A stretch of 33,933 nucleotides of DNA from NCBI GenBank assembly GCA_937926265.1, contig CALAZS010000191.1, positions 1 through 33,933 on the forward strand, given 5' to 3'. Of this stretch, positions 23,431-30,418 are shown piece by piece (positions within the stretch are counted from its first letter, which is position 1; each line of letters opens with the position of its first letter). The notes under the pieces were generated by a model. That model made no database searches. It was not told where the DNA came from and saw only the letters and a program-made list of their open reading frames with translations. The translations under genes and the position numbers were made by a program. The stretch is from an uncultured Gammaproteobacteria bacterium. Lineage in GTDB: Bacteria > Pseudomonadota > Gammaproteobacteria > Chromatiales > Chromatiaceae.

Positions 23431-25086
23431 TTAAGTGGCATTATCTTCCAGGTATTGATGGGCACGTTTTATTGCGTCCTGTCGGTCGCTGATAAAACAC
23501 TGTTCAGATATCACTTTTGTGAGTCCCAGTGCGGTTATGCGATTTTTTATCTGTTCGCTTGCACCGACGATAATCACCGGCTTGTTTTGTTTCACATCTT
23601 CCATAATCAGGTTTTCAAGTGCCAGCGAAGACGAAACACCGAGTACAGGTACTTCGGTAAAGTCGAGAATCAGGACCTGGTGATTCTCCAAAACGGCATG
23701 CTTGCGGGAAATCACTTTCGCCATGCCAAAAGTCAGCGGGCCGCCCAGGGAGAAAATAAGCACGTTGCCTTTAGCTTCTTTAAGAAGCATCTGTTCGTCG
23801 CCGGTTAACTGGCTTGTGTTTTCAGATTGATTGATCGTGGTAACGGAGTCACTTTGAATTTTGGCAATGCGCTCGATGGTCAGGACGTTGGCAATGAAAA
23901 CGCCGATGGCAACTGCTGTGATCAGGTCAACAAACACTGTCAGGCCAATAACGCCGTACATGATCATTGCCGCCTTGGGTGAAACGACATGGGCACGTTT
24001 GATAAATGACCAGTCGATGATGTCCATCCCGACTTTCATCGCAATGCCGGATAGGACAGCTAATGGAATGTTGGCCGTCAAGTCAGCCAGCGCAATGATC
24101 ACTATCAATAACAGGCCGGCCCTGACAATGCCTGAAAGGGCAGAGCTGGCACCGGTTTTAATATTAAGAACGGTACCCATGGTGGCGCCGGCACCCGGCA
24201 GGCCTCCAAAGAAACCCGAGAATACGTTGCCGACACCCTGGCCGATCAGTTCCTTGTTGGCATCTGCTTCCTTGCGTGTCATGTTCTCGGCGACAACCGA
24301 AGTCAGTAACGCATCAATTGCACCAAGGACAGCAAGCACAGCAGCATCAGCGAACATGATGATCCAGTGGTGTGCATTAAACACCGGCATTTGAAAATCC
24401 GGTAAACCGGTTGGAATCTCACCAATCTGACGGATATTCATGTCAGACAGCAACAATGCAGTAACGACGCCGCCTACAACCAGGGCCATTAACTGTGGCG
24501 GCATAAAGCGAGCCCATTTTTTCGGGAAAAAAAGAATCAGTAAGAAAGTGGAAACTGCCAATATTGTTTCTGCAGGCTGAATATTCGAAAGCAGATCCGG
24601 CAGAGAGCCAAGGCTACCCAGTACGCCGCCGGGTGGTGGGGCATGACCGAGAAACGGAGCCAGCTGTAATACAATCAGAATGATACCGATACCTGTCATG
24701 AAGCCGGAAACCACGGTGTAAGGCATCATGGTGACATAATGGCCGAGTTTAAAGATTCCAAAAAGCACCTGCAGAAAGCCGGCCATGATTACCACGGTAA
24801 ACGCCATTGCCATGCCCTGTTCCGGATTGGTGGCGATCAGGTTGGCAATAACGGCAGTCATCACCACGGTCATCGGGCCGGTTGGCTCAGAAATCAGGGT
24901 AGGGGTGGAACCGAAAAGTGAAGCAAACAGGCCGACCAGAATGGCGCCATAAAGTCCTGCAGCGGGGCCGGCTCCGGAGGCAACGCCGAATGCCAGGGCC
25001 ATAGGCAGGGCGATAATGGCAGCGGTTACACCACCAAATATGTCTCCCCTGATGTTATTAAAATGTATTTCGTTCAGCAACTGCAT
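23431..25086 (-). CDS. SulP-family anion transporter with STAS domain, probable bicarbonate carrier
   Basis: A 551-residue SLC26/SulP transporter. The N-terminal signature (IRGDIFGGVTAAIIALPMAL, then FGVASGAGPAAGLYGAI) is followed by about 12-14 membrane helices to about residue 405 and a C-terminal STAS domain (NVLIFSLGGPLTFGMAKVIS, VLILDFTEVPVLG). The start is taken at ATG 25086 (MQLLNEIHFNNIRGD), which matches family N-termini; in-frame ATGs at 25140 and 25131 lack ribosome binding sites. SulP proteins carry sulfate or bicarbonate. Placement next to csoS1D and the DAB operon in a chemoautotroph argues for bicarbonate, but sulfate cannot be excluded. The gene is 107 bases upstream of csoS1D on the same strand. 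Confidence 0.88.
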   Translation of the reverse strand: MQLLNEIHFNNIRGDIFGGVTAAIIALPMALAFGVASGAGPAAGLYGAILVGLFASLFGSTPTLISEPTGPMTVVMTAVIANLIATNPEQGMAMAFTVVIMAGFLQVLFGIFKLGHYVTMMPYTVVSGFMTGIGIILIVLQLAPFLGHAPPPGGVLGSLGSLPDLLSNIQPAETILAVSTFLLILFFPKKWARFMPPQLMALVVGGVVTALLLSDMNIRQIGEIPTGLPDFQMPVFNAHHWIIMFADAAVLAVLGAIDALLTSVVAENMTRKEADANKELIGQGVGNVFSGFFGGLPGAGATMGTVLNIKTGASSALSGIVRAGLLLIVIIALADLTANIPLAVLSGIAMKVGMDIIDWSFIKRAHVVSPKAAMIMYGVIGLTVFVDLITAVAIGVFIANVLTIERIAKIQSDSVTTINQSENTSQLTGDEQMLLKEAKGNVLIFSLGGPLTFGMAKVISRKHAVLENHQVLILDFTEVPVLGVSSSLALENLIMEDVKQNKPVIIVGASEQIKNRITALGLTKVISEQCFISDRQDAIKRAHQYLEDNAT

Positions 25087-25395
25087 GATTTTTTTCTCAG
25101 GCAAATTCTGGAGAATGTAATCTAACCGCATTTTGAACAAATTTATATGTGAATGTTTCGATACGACTCATCAATAATTGTCAATTTGAAGAGAAATATT
25201 TTCTGGTAGAGCTTTATGGGTAGCAGATAGATACCGGATCGTTACCAGTTACAGGCTGGAATTGGCGTGGCAATTTATGATCTGTGCTATGGTTTAAAAA
25301 AATAATAAATGTCCGACTCATAAACCATCATTCCTGCCGAAATCTGGAAAATTTATCAGCCGGGTAAACTTAAATAACACTTAACATTCTCATTT

Positions 25396-26286
25396 ATGAC
25401 TAATGAATCAGCAAAATCCAGTGAATCAGGAAAACAAGGTGAATCTGAAAAACCGGGATCCAATCCTTCCGCCAATTCATCTTCCAGGCCATCTTCCAAT
25501 TCGGCTCCGAATCCAGATGAATTACCGTTTGTCGCACCCTCAAAAAAACTCGGCATGGGAGCACCTTTACGATGGATTCAGCTAGGCTGGAATGACATAA
25601 AACATGCGCCAAAACAAAGTCTTAGCTACGGGGTGGTGGTTTTGTTACTGAGTTACGCCATTACTTATTTTGCCTGGACTGTAGGCAGTATCTACCTTAT
25701 GGTGGCCATGCTCTCGGGTTTTATCTTTATCGGGCCGGTGATGGCAATTGGTCTGTATTCCATCAGCAAACAGATTCAGCACGGCTATGCGCCAGCACTT
25801 GGCTACTGTATTCGCCAGGAAAAAAGACACCTTGGCAGCGAACTGGTTTTTGCCATTATTCTTCTAGTGGTTGTGCTGGTTTGGGCGCGCGCAGCCTCGA
25901 TGGTACATGTGTTTTTCCCTACTGACGGCAGCCAGGAATTTGCTGATTTTGCTATTTTTCTGGGTGTAGGTTCAGCTGTGGGTTCTATTTTTGCCACGGT
26001 AGTTTTTTGTGCGAGTGCTTTTTCCCTGCCAATGATTATGGACAAAAACGTAGATACGGTTACCGCCGTGTTAAGCAGTGTAAATGCCGTTCTAAGAAAT
26101 AAGGCGGTAATGCTGTTTTGGGTCGCAATTATCGTCTTTTGCCTGGTGCTGAGTTTTTTGACCGGTTTGCTGGGGTTGGTTGTCTTGATGCCTCTGATCG
26201 GGCATGCAACCTGGCATGCCTACCAGGAAACCATTGATGCAAGCCAGTGGCCTGACTATCGTAAAACCTCTGATGAGACAAAATAG
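25396..26286 (+). CDS. DUF2189-like integral membrane protein
   Basis: A 296-residue protein with a Ser/Asn/Pro-rich disordered N-terminal tail of about 50 residues (SGKQGESEKPGSNPSANSSS) and about six membrane helices from residue 70 to 275. The segments MGAPLRWIQLGWNDIKHAPK, GFIFIGPVMAIGLYSISKQI and DKNVDTVTAVLSSVNAVLRN fit DUF2189 proteins, whose role is unknown. It stands alone and divergent from sulP. The 255 bases between sulP and this gene contain only AT-rich promoter-like sequence and no visible RNA structure. No clear ribosome binding site is seen before ATG 25396; an internal Met at 25552 (MGAPLRW) is a possible alternative start. Confidence 0.8.
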   Translation: MTNESAKSSESGKQGESEKPGSNPSANSSSRPSSNSAPNPDELPFVAPSKKLGMGAPLRWIQLGWNDIKHAPKQSLSYGVVVLLLSYAITYFAWTVGSIYLMVAMLSGFIFIGPVMAIGLYSISKQIQHGYAPALGYCIRQEKRHLGSELVFAIILLVVVLVWARAASMVHVFFPTDGSQEFADFAIFLGVGSAVGSIFATVVFCASAFSLPMIMDKNVDTVTAVLSSVNAVLRNKAVMLFWVAIIVFCLVLSFLTGLLGLVVLMPLIGHATWHAYQETIDASQWPDYRKTSDETK

Positions 26287-26295
26287 CCCCCGTGT

Positions 26296-26325
26296 GGCAT
26301 TAAATTGTCGGGCATTAAATTGTCA
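26296..26325. repeat. Short tandem duplication (2 x 15 bp)
   Basis: GGCATTAAATTGTCG (26296-26310) is directly followed by GGCATTAAATTGTCA (26311-26325), 14 of 15 identical. It lies just after the DUF2189-like stop and is probably a replication-slippage product. Confidence 0.8.
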
Positions 26326-26328
26326 GGC

Positions 26329-26362
26329 AAAAAAAACCGCCACCAGAATTAACTGGTAGCGG
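26329..26362 (-). terminator. Terminator of the sulfur-globule-type gene
   Basis: Arms CCGCCACCAG (26337-26346) and CTGGTAGCGG (26353-26362), one mismatch, 6-base loop. On the minus strand the hairpin is followed by eight T (26336-26329). It lies about 60 bases after the stop at 26421. On the plus strand only a weak TCTTT follows. Confidence 0.85.
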
Positions 26363-26420
26363 TCTTTAGCTCTTTGGTAACTAAGTGTAGGTAACTTGGG
26401 TTACCAGCCTGCTGATTAGC

Positions 26421-26771
26421 TTATCTTACTGGAGCTGGAGCAGGAGGAGCTGGTGGAGCCATAGGAGCTGGAGCGCCGTAAGGAGCAGGAGCACCGTAAG
26501 GCATTGGGGCGCCGTAAGGCATTGGAGCACCACCATAAGGCATTGGGCCGTAACCATATGGACGGTAACCGTATCCGTAGTCATCGTCATCCCAGAAACT
26601 TTCCATTTCTTCCATCCAGTAACGTGGATCCCACTCGTCATATGGGTTACAACCTGGGATTTCACCGTATGGGCCCCAGCATTTCCAGTCGTCATCAGAT
26701 CCCCAGAATGCAGAAGCAGAACCAGCAGAAAGTGCTGCGATAGCTGCTAAAGATAGTATTGATTTTTTCAT
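26421..26771 (-). CDS. Sulfur globule protein-like secreted Tyr/Pro/Gly-rich protein
   Basis: A 116-residue exported protein. A typical signal peptide ends at SASA before FWGS (cleavage after residue 21). The mature protein begins with a Trp/Asp-rich segment containing two Cys (residues 31 and 41), then a Tyr/Gly/Pro-rich part with repeats of PMPYG and APYGA, and ends in an Ala/Pro run. This plan (AFWG start, aromatic/Gly/Pro-rich repeats) is that of CV1/SgpA-type sulfur globule envelope proteins of purple and colourless sulfur bacteria, which coat periplasmic sulfur inclusions. AGGAG at good distance supports ATG 26771. It is monocistronic with its own promoter and terminator. The assignment rests on composition and plan, not on a catalytic motif. 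Confidence 0.75.
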   Translation of the reverse strand: MKKSILSLAAIAALSAGSASAFWGSDDDWKCWGPYGEIPGCNPYDEWDPRYWMEEMESFWDDDDYGYGYRPYGYGPMPYGGAPMPYGAPMPYGAPAPYGAPAPMAPPAPPAPAPVR

Positions 26772-26817
26772 GTGTATCTCCTGAAAAGAATATTTGGCTT
26801 TAAATACAACGGGTCTT

Positions 26818-26845
26818 AGTATAGTTAAATTTTTCTATAAATCAA
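26818..26845 (-). promoter_or_regulatory. Sigma-70 promoter of the sulfur-globule-type gene
   Basis: On the minus strand TTGATT (26845-26840), a 16-base spacer and TATACT (26823-26818) form a good sigma-70 promoter about 50 bases upstream of the start codon, giving a leader of about 40 bases. Confidence 0.55.
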
Positions 26846-26870
26846 TAAATAATTAAATACTTATATGTTT

Positions 26871-27335
26871 TTATGCCTCCTTGGGAATTTTATTCTTTAT
26901 TAACTCCTTGATAGCGGTCAAAGCCAGGTCTAAATTATTTTTGGCAGCCTGACTCAATGATTTTCCCAGCTCAAAATCGTAACCCCTTATTTTCAATAAC
27001 CAGCATTCAGGTAACCTGGTTTTATTCACTTTTTTACACACATGCATCAAGGCCTGCGGAGCCATGGCATGGGTTGTAAAAGCCTGGTTGTTGTCCGGGG
27101 TGATTTTTTCCAGTGAATAATGACTGGATAAGGTCATGTCAGCATCGACAAAAATGACTCTTTTTCTGTTTTCCAGATCGGTGCAGTGTTCGATTTGTAA
27201 CTGGAAGTCCGTTAATACTTCGACATCCTCAAAATTATCATGGATAAGTGCATCATGGAACAGGCAACCCAGGGTATCATCACCACGAGAGGGGTTACCC
27301 CAGGTAAATACCAGCGTCGAAGCTGTTTTGTTCAA
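26871..27335 (-). CDS. hoxW: [NiFe] hydrogenase maturation endopeptidase
   Basis: A 154-residue maturation protease of the HycI/HyaD/HoxW family. Motifs are GNPSRGDD (residues 13-20), the nickel-contacting DFQLQIEH region (Asp43 to His50) and THAMAPQALMH with the conserved His. These proteases cut off the C-terminal peptide of the large subunit after nickel insertion. The start overlaps the hoxH stop by four bases (ATGA), so its substrate is almost certainly the neighbouring HoxH, which ends in a 31-residue extension. It is the last gene of the hox operon. No clear terminator is seen in the 99 bases before the next gene. Confidence 0.9.
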   Translation of the reverse strand: MNKTASTLVFTWGNPSRGDDTLGCLFHDALIHDNFEDVEVLTDFQLQIEHCTDLENRKRVIFVDADMTLSSHYSLEKITPDNNQAFTTHAMAPQALMHVCKKVNKTRLPECWLLKIRGYDFELGKSLSQAAKNNLDLALTAIKELIKNKIPKEA

Positions 27336-28804
27336 GAAAAATGACCGTCCGAATGTTTGAAAAGCCGGTTAACAGTTTCACCGCTGGCATTAAGTAATTC
27401 CAGTTCCAAGGGCATTTTTCCCATCGCATGGGTTGCACATGACAGGCAGGGATCATAGGCGCGGATGGCAACTTCGACCTGGTTCAGCAATGGTTCGGTA
27501 AGTTCATTGCCATCCAGGTACTGGACGGCCACCTGCCGAATCGATTCATTCATTGCCTGGTTGTTATTGGTAGTTGAAACAATCAGGTTGGCTTTTTCAA
27601 CCAGGCCATCTTCATTGATTTCATAGTGATGAAACAGGGTGCCCCGCGGTGCTTCTATAACGCCGATACCTTTTGTCTGCAGTTCACCCTTGTTGACCAG
27701 GTCATTGCCGGATATTTCAGGGTCATCAAGCAGAACCTGGATCGCTTCAGTACAGTAGAGTAGCTCGATAAGTCGTGCCCAGTGATAAGCTAAAACCGCA
27801 TGCACAGGTTTATCCTGGTTAAAGGCTTTGAATTTGACTCTCTCAGCTTCTGCCAAAGGTGTTTCAATAAAATCACAGTTATTCACCCTTGCCAGTGGCC
27901 CTACACGATACCAGCCGTTTTCCGGGCCTATGGATTTAATGAAAGGGAATTTCATGTAACTCCAGTTTTTAATTCCCTCACCAATATATTGTTCGTAATC
28001 AAGCACGCTGACCTGGTCAAAAATTGCCTGGCCATCTGCATCCATTGCCCTGAGGTTTCCGTCATAGATATCCAGACCGCCGCCGGCGTCAACCAGGCTC
28101 AGCATATTGGATTCGATGGTAGCGAAACTTTTATGGTATTCAGGTTGTTGATCAATGATGCCTTTTATTAACTCAACGGCATCACGGGCCCACTGAACGA
28201 TCTGCCCGATATCTTTTTGTAGAAAGTTAACTTCTTCCCGGTTAAGTGATTTGTTGACTCCCCCGGGTATTGCGCCAGTTCCGTGAACGCGTTTACCTGA
28301 AGTCAGACGTATAACTTCCTGGCCATATTTTCGCAGCATGACACCTTGTTTGGCGATCTCGGGGTGATCTTCAATGACACCGACGATATTGCGATGTCGA
28401 ACTTCATCGTCGTAGCCGAATAACAGGTCCGGTGAGCATAGGTGGAAGAAGTGCAGGGCGTGAGACTGTAATGTCTGTCCGTAGTGCATCAGTCGACGGA
28501 TTTTTTCAGCTGTACTGCTGATGGTGGCGTTGACAAGAATATCGGTAGCCTTGGCGGCAGCAAGGTGATGACTGACCGGGCAGATGCCGCAGAGTCTTTG
28601 AACAAGGACAGGCAATTCCCAGTATGGGCGGCCCTGGATAAACTTTTCAAAACCGCGAAATTCAGCGATATGCAGTCGTGCCTGTTGGATCTGGTTATTT
28701 TCATCCTGTAACAAGGTAACCTTGCCGTGACCTTCAACTCTCGTTAAGGGTTCGATGGCAATGCGTTTTAACTTTTCTGGATGATTGGCGGTTTCTAAAC
28801 TCAT
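27332..28804 (-). CDS. hoxH: NAD-reducing [NiFe] hydrogenase large subunit HoxH
   Basis: A 490-residue catalytic subunit. The NiFe(CN)2CO site is held by Cys72 and Cys75 in RLCGICPVSHH and by Cys453 and Cys456 in DPCLSCATH. A 31-residue C-terminal peptide follows His459 and should be removed during maturation. The short N-terminus (RIAIEPLTRVEGHGKVTL) is the large-subunit L1 start. Together with HoxF, HoxU and HoxY it forms the soluble group 3d hydrogenase that couples H2 oxidation to NAD reduction in the cytosol. Its ATG overlaps the stop of a small unknown ORF by four bases. Confidence 0.96.
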   Translation of the reverse strand: MSLETANHPEKLKRIAIEPLTRVEGHGKVTLLQDENNQIQQARLHIAEFRGFEKFIQGRPYWELPVLVQRLCGICPVSHHLAAAKATDILVNATISSTAEKIRRLMHYGQTLQSHALHFFHLCSPDLLFGYDDEVRHRNIVGVIEDHPEIAKQGVMLRKYGQEVIRLTSGKRVHGTGAIPGGVNKSLNREEVNFLQKDIGQIVQWARDAVELIKGIIDQQPEYHKSFATIESNMLSLVDAGGGLDIYDGNLRAMDADGQAIFDQVSVLDYEQYIGEGIKNWSYMKFPFIKSIGPENGWYRVGPLARVNNCDFIETPLAEAERVKFKAFNQDKPVHAVLAYHWARLIELLYCTEAIQVLLDDPEISGNDLVNKGELQTKGIGVIEAPRGTLFHHYEINEDGLVEKANLIVSTTNNNQAMNESIRQVAVQYLDGNELTEPLLNQVEVAIRAYDPCLSCATHAMGKMPLELELLNASGETVNRLFKHSDGHFS

Positions 28805-29085
28805 TTACTGACACCTTGAATATTTTCCTTATTGATTTTTAGAAGACGCTGTAAATACGTCCGTGTAGCTTGACGGCAGCTTCCCTGCTGCCGACACTTC
28901 TGAAAATCAACAATGGAAAACATTCCATATAGTTTCGAGGCTGCTAAATATTCGCATGGTAGTTTCAGGATGATGTCAGAAAATGTTTTTGGCAGGTGTC
29001 CGAGGCATGGATGCCGAGGCCAAGCCCCCAGGGATGGGTTTACGGCGTCCTGATAAAAACATATCTGGCCATCATCTAAACGCAT
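28801..29085 (-). CDS. Unknown 94-residue Cys-containing protein inside the hox operon
   Basis: A protein I do not recognise, located between hoxY and hoxH. Support for a real gene is its fit: it starts 12 bases after the hoxY stop with AGGA upstream, and its TGA overlaps the hoxH start by four bases (ATGA). Five cysteines lie at residues 9, 27, 44, 64 and 70. The middle has a Pro/His-containing stretch (SLGAWPRHPCLGHLPKTF) and the C-terminal third is basic and probably helical (RQATRTYLQRLLKINKENI). There is no signal peptide or membrane helix. It could be a hydrogenase-specific assembly or redox accessory protein. The usual group 3d operon (hoxFUYH, with hoxW and hoxI or hyp genes) has no such gene that I know. 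Confidence 0.7.
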   Translation of the reverse strand: MRLDDGQICFYQDAVNPSLGAWPRHPCLGHLPKTFSDIILKLPCEYLAASKLYGMFSIVDFQKCRQQGSCRQATRTYLQRLLKINKENIQGVSK

Positions 29086-29097
29086 AAGCTAAGTGTC

Positions 29098-29679
29098 CTA
29101 GTCATAATGAATCTGCTCATAAGGAAATGAAATCGGCCTGCCTTCGATAAGTTCGGTCAGAAAAGTCCAGATGGTATCGCCGGAAGGAGGGCAGCCGGGC
29201 AGAAAATAATCCACCTTAACGACTTCATGAATTGGATGAACCTTGTTCAGTAAAAGCGGGATTTCAGGGTCACTCGGTATCATCGGGTTCTCAATGCCGA
29301 CACCGTTTATGTAAGCTTCCTCCAGGCACTCTTTAAGCTCAAACTGGTTTCGCATTGCAGGTATGCCGCCATTGACTGCGCAGGCACCAAGCGCTACCAG
29401 TGTTTTACAGTTTTTTCTGAACTCCTGAAGAACTTCAACATTTTCGGCATTGGCAACACCACCTTCAATAATGCCAATATCACATGGGCCCACTTTTTTT
29501 ATATCGTTAATCGGGCTGCGATCAAATTCAACCAGTTCAACCAGTTGCAGAATGCGTTCATCAATATCCAGAAATGACATGTGACAGCCAAAACAGCCAC
29601 ACAAAGAGGTTGTGGCCAATTTGATTTTTTCTGGCCTAGTTTTTTCTAGTTTGTTTTTCAGGTTATTAATATCAGCCAT
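29098..29679 (-). CDS. hoxY: NAD-reducing hydrogenase small subunit HoxY
   Basis: A 193-residue electron-transfer small subunit with one proximal [4Fe-4S] cluster. Ligand region SLCGCFGCHMSFLDID contains Cys27, Cys29 and Cys32; later GACAVNGGIPAMRNQ and FLPGCPPSGDTIW complete the site. The chosen ATG at 29679 (MADINNLKNKLEK) has GGAGGAGG nine bases upstream, a stronger start than the in-frame upstream codons. It overlaps the hoxU end by eight bases. Absence of the medial/distal cluster domain is normal for group 3d enzymes. Confidence 0.95.
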   Translation of the reverse strand: MADINNLKNKLEKTRPEKIKLATTSLCGCFGCHMSFLDIDERILQLVELVEFDRSPINDIKKVGPCDIGIIEGGVANAENVEVLQEFRKNCKTLVALGACAVNGGIPAMRNQFELKECLEEAYINGVGIENPMIPSDPEIPLLLNKVHPIHEVVKVDYFLPGCPPSGDTIWTFLTELIEGRPISFPYEQIHYD

Positions 29680-30418
29680 GAGGAGTGTCCTCCTCCTGTA
29701 ATGTTTTGTCATTAGCAGCAACATCACCAACCTGGCTTATCGGTTGCCTGTCATAAAGCCTGTGACCAATCGGCTGGTTATAACCAATATCTTTAGGCAG
29801 AATGGCGCCAACCGGGCAAACATGGGCAGCTTTATCCGTTTTGCTGAAACTGGTGTCGCCGAGTCTGCCGCTATCAGAATTTACTGCAAGGTGACGCTGG
29901 ATACCACGTTGCTGGATGGAAAACACCTGTTTGCCATCAACGTCATTACTGGCACGTACGCAGAGTTCACAAACAATGCATCGGTTATAGTCAATCAGGA
30001 AATCATGATGCGATGCATCAACTTCGCGCCTTGGGAAAAAATGCGTAAAGTGTGGAGATAACATGTCACAGTAATAGGCTACGGCCTGTAACTGGCAGGC
30101 GCCACTTTTCTCGCACCCGGGGCAGACATGGTTACCTTCAACAAAAAGCATTTGCAGAAGGCTCTGGCGTTTTTGTTTTATCTCAGCCGTGTTGCTTTCC
30201 ACCTTTAAATCCTGTGAAGCAGGAAACGTGCAGGATGAAACATGCCGGCCATTTACATTGACAATACAAACACGGCAGCTGCCATGTGGTTTAAATTCAG
30301 GGTTATGGCACAGGTGTGGAATGTATTCTCCTGACCGTAACGCAGCATCCATAATGGTATCGCCATCCTCAAACGCAATACTTTTACCATCGAGGCTGAA
30401 GGTTTGCTGGTCAGTCAT
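29672..30418 (-). CDS. hoxU: NAD-reducing hydrogenase diaphorase subunit HoxU
   Basis: A 248-residue iron-sulfur subunit homologous to the N-terminal part of NuoG. It carries a plant-type [2Fe-2S] site (Cys in IPHLCHNPEFKPHGSCRVC and SSCTFPA), an unusual His-Cys3 [4Fe-4S] site (NHVCPGCEKSGACQLQ), and a further [4Fe-4S] site (NRCIVCELCVRASND with HVCPVG). The start ATG at 30418 is preferred; a GTG at 30427 is possible. It overlaps the hoxF stop by eight bases and hoxY by eight. It relays electrons between HoxY and the flavin in HoxF. Confidence 0.94.
   Translation of the reverse strand: MTDQQTFSLDGKSIAFEDGDTIMDAALRSGEYIPHLCHNPEFKPHGSCRVCIVNVNGRHVSSCTFPASQDLKVESNTAEIKQKRQSLLQMLFVEGNHVCPGCEKSGACQLQAVAYYCDMLSPHFTHFFPRREVDASHHDFLIDYNRCIVCELCVRASNDVDGKQVFSIQQRGIQRHLAVNSDSGRLGDTSFSKTDKAAHVCPVGAILPKDIGYNQPIGHRLYDRQPISQVGDVAANDKTLQEEDTPHG

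Noticed and set aside
23861..24394. Plus-strand open frame of 177 codons
   Set aside because: Lies wholly antisense to the SulP gene, has low-complexity Met/Ala/Thr composition with no domain, and the minus-strand frame is clearly the coding one.
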